This document shows positions 6,314 to 7,402 of a DNA stretch of 7,402 bases, one piece after another. This stretch comes from Hyphomicrobiales bacterium (lineage in GTDB: Bacteria; Pseudomonadota; Alphaproteobacteria; Rhizobiales; JAJFHB01). The first letter of the stretch is position 1. Each line of letters opens with the position of its first letter. The stretch is from contig JAJFHB010000616.1 of the NCBI GenBank assembly GCA_021775795.1, positions 1 through 7,402 of the forward strand, given 5' to 3'. Position numbers and translations under genes: made by a program. The notes beneath the pieces are model-generated. The model did not search any database and had not been told where the DNA came from. It worked only from the letters and a program-made list of their open reading frames with translations.

Positions 6314-6342
6314 TGGTCAAAAATAGGCCAATAGCCTATAAA
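6314..6342 (+). promoter_or_regulatory. Candidate promoter of the TetR regulator gene
   Basis: TGGTCA (6314-6319, 4 of 6 matches to TTGACA) and TATAAA (6337-6342, 5 of 6 to TATAAT) with a 17-bp spacer. The spacer and the start of the -10 hold the inverted repeat at 6323-6339, the classical location for repressor occlusion. The leader to the ATG at 6401 would be about 50 nt. Confidence 0.45.
6323..6339. promoter_or_regulatory. Inverted repeat ATAGGC-N5-GCCTAT, candidate TetR operator
   Basis: Perfect 6-bp arms with a 5-bp spacer (CAATA), 17 bp in all, centred at 6331. The size and symmetry match TetR-family operators. It lies in the 206-bp region between the divergent tetR-like gene and the Rieske-like/hydrolase unit, between -35-like and -10-like elements. 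One bound dimer could control both directions (inference). Confidence 0.6.
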
Positions 6343-6400
6343 TTAAGAGAATACAACTTTCCTTTGCCCCAACTCGGACCATTCAGGGCCCAATGACCAG

Positions 6401-7054
6401 ATGAAACCTGACACAACAGAAGTTGGAGACAGCTTTGAATTTGGCGTCCTCGCCAGGAATGGTGCAACTGCAAAAGGTGCTGCGCGGGTTGAGGAAATTC
6501 TCAAGACAGCTACGGACGTGCTTGTCCGGAACGGACATGCGGGACTCACCCTGGAAAGCGTCGCCAGGCTTGTAGGCATCAAGAAGGGAAACCTGCAGTA
6601 CTATTTTCCAACCCGGTCTTTGTTGTTGCAGGCGGTCTTTGCGCGACAGATAGAAGAGCATCAAAGGGCCTGGCTGTCGGCTCGCAGTGGAGCAGATCTC
6701 AGATCGATTGAGCAATTGAAACGATTGATCGCCTTCGAGATCGAGATGAACCGGGACGAGGTTTTTGTTCTGCAAATGCGCGAGCGCTGGTCGCTGGAAA
6801 ATCAGGATAACAGTACACGGATCCTGACCAACCGCTGGTATGCCTGGGTCACCAATCAATATGCATCTCTCATAGGTGAGATCCGCACTGACCTTGATGA
6901 AGCACAGGCTCATCATCTGGCCATGATGGTCTACTCGATGCTCATCGGCTCAGTGCCCTACTACGACCCGCAGGGGCCGATGCCGAAGCGCGCCCGGAAT
7001 CTGGGCAGGGAAATGGAGAAAGCCATCCTCCAGCTTGTTCGAAACTTCATTTAG
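6401..7054 (+). CDS. TetR/AcrR-family transcriptional regulator
   Basis: 217-aa DNA-binding regulator. The N-terminal helix-turn-helix spans about 28-76: 'RVEEILKTATDVLVRNGHAGLT', 'LESVARLVGIKKGNLQYYFPTRSLLL', with the recognition-helix pattern G-I-K-K-G-N-L-Q-Y-Y-F-P typical of TetR proteins. The C-terminal ligand/dimerisation domain (about 80-217) is helical and diverged, with W and Y rich stretches ('NRWYAWVTNQY') that could line a ligand pocket. About 25 residues precede the HTH, a somewhat long N-terminal tail. The start ATG at 6401 has no clear Shine-Dalgarno sequence (a CAGGG at 6384-6388 is the nearest), so the start is moderately certain. Divergent orientation to the Rieske-like and hydrolase genes and the palindrome between them suggest local control and autoregulation, probably as a repressor released by a substrate or product of that pathway. 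Confidence 0.92.
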   Translation: MKPDTTEVGDSFEFGVLARNGATAKGAARVEEILKTATDVLVRNGHAGLTLESVARLVGIKKGNLQYYFPTRSLLLQAVFARQIEEHQRAWLSARSGADLRSIEQLKRLIAFEIEMNRDEVFVLQMRERWSLENQDNSTRILTNRWYAWVTNQYASLIGEIRTDLDEAQAHHLAMMVYSMLIGSVPYYDPQGPMPKRARNLGREMEKAILQLVRNFI

Positions 7055-7108
7055 AGCGAAGCCCTTGCCCCTCGGGCCATGCCCTTCAACAGATGTCGTC
7101 CTGGAAGC

Positions 7109-7185
7109 TGGTGACCCCGGCAGGATTCGAACCTGCGACCCTCAGATTAGGAATCTGATGCTCTATCCGACTGAGCTACGGGGCC
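7109..7185 (-). tRNA. tRNA-Arg (anticodon CCT), with encoded CCA
   Basis: Complete cloverleaf on the - strand. The acceptor stem GGCCCCG pairs with CGGGGTC (7 bp, one G-U), the D arm is GCTC/GAGC, and the anticodon stem TCAGA/TCTGA has loop TTCCTAA giving anticodon CCT (7149-7151), which reads AGG. The T arm is GCAGG-TTCGAAT-CCTGC. The discriminator is A and the CCA end is encoded (7109-7111). It is transcribed toward the 3' end of the tetR-like gene, with 54 bp between. No duplicated 3' end is visible nearby, so there is no sign of an element integrated here. Confidence 0.97.
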
Positions 7186-7197
7186 AGTGCTTTGCGC

Positions 7198-7203
7198 CTT
7201 ATA
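7198..7203 (-). promoter_or_regulatory. Candidate -10 box for the tRNA-Arg gene
   Basis: TATAAG on the - strand (5 of 6 to TATAAT), 12 nt before the mature tRNA 5' end and followed by the GC-rich GGCGC stretch typical of stable-RNA promoter discriminators. No good -35 box is seen at 16-18 bp, so only the -10 is called. Confidence 0.45.
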
Positions 7204-7268
7204 GCGCGCCTGCGCGTCGAGTGGAAGGCGAAGCGTCCAGCTCCTCGCAATGAGGTTGCTACACCCGT

Positions 7269-7400
7269 TCAGGCAGAATTCATAAAGGTTTCAAACGTTT
7301 CAGTTGCTTGTTTCTCAGGCGGCGTGACCCAGATTTGGGGTGTTCGCAACGAGGACACCAACGAGATGAACGACGCAATGCTGAAACCACACACAAGTTG
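7269..7400 (-). CDS. Possible C-terminal fragment of an unidentified protein (runs off the window)
   Basis: A - strand frame is open from the right edge to a TGA at 7269-7271, giving 43 residues. They include a hydrophobic 'VCGFSIASFISLVSSL' stretch and a hydrophilic tail 'TPQIWVTPPEKQATETFETF'. The composition looks protein-like, but I recognise no family. The opposite strand is also open over part of this stretch, giving an Arg-rich translation that looks like a shadow. It could be the end of a gene transcribed in the same direction as the tRNA, or non-coding DNA. The 83 bp between its stop and the tRNA hold only the tRNA promoter candidate. Confidence 0.3.
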   Translation of the reverse strand, partial: QLVCGFSIASFISLVSSLRTPQIWVTPPEKQATETFETFMNSA

Positions 7401-7402
7401 CA

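Noticed and set aside
6195..6320. 42-residue N-terminal extension of the Rieske-like protein
   Set aside because: It has no family similarity and no export signal, and it would span the ribosome-binding site at 6204-6211 and approach the operator. The ATG at 6194 fits the family better.
7055..7108. GCCC/GGGC repeats between tetR and the tRNA as a bidirectional terminator
   Set aside because: The arms are only 4 bp and several pairings compete; there is no T tract.
7109..7185. tRNA-Arg as an attachment site of an integrated element
   Set aside because: No second copy of the tRNA 3' end and no integrase gene are visible in the window.

Overview
This window looks like chromosomal DNA from an alphaproteobacterium, probably an environmental or marine one. 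I infer this from moderately high GC, a TRAP-type solute receptor, a catabolic glutamine-synthetase-like ligase, a DUF1801 protein and several oxidation genes. No species can be named from the sequence alone. There is no insertion sequence, phage gene or CRISPR array.

Left part (1-2894, + strand): the C-terminal 200 residues of a TRAP transporter solute-binding protein, a strong GC-rich hairpin, a glutamine-synthetase-family amide ligase and an SDR oxidoreductase, all codirectional. The ligase keeps the ATP/metal/glutamate residues but has Phe where true glutamine synthetases have the flap Glu. It therefore probably joins glutamate to an organic amine rather than to ammonia. With a receptor in front and a dehydrogenase behind, this reads as an uptake-plus-catabolism cassette for an amine or amine-containing compound (inference).

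Middle (2895-4045): two small housekeeping-like genes diverge from a 140-bp AT-rich intergenic region. One is a DUF1801 protein on the - strand, convergent with the SDR. The other is an exported protein of unknown function on the + strand with a clear Shine-Dalgarno sequence and a plausible promoter.

Right-middle (4046-7054): a two-gene - strand unit encodes a Rieske-oxygenase-like protein followed 34 bp later by an RdmC-like alpha/beta hydrolase. A TetR-family regulator lies divergently upstream. The 206-bp divergent region carries a perfect 6-5-6 inverted repeat between -35-like and -10-like elements, a good candidate TetR operator. The oxygenase-like protein is the most unusual item. It is full length and keeps the His-His-Asp mononuclear-iron triad, but two of its four Rieske cluster ligands are replaced (His to Tyr, Cys to Thr). 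The acidic residue that normally bridges Rieske cluster and mononuclear iron is Asn. The whole electron-input route appears lost while the iron site survives, which suggests a non-canonical enzyme rather than a standard ring-hydroxylating dioxygenase.

Right end (7055-7402): a complete tRNA-Arg(CCT) on the - strand with encoded CCA and a -10-like element, followed by a possible C-terminal fragment of another - strand gene running off the window.
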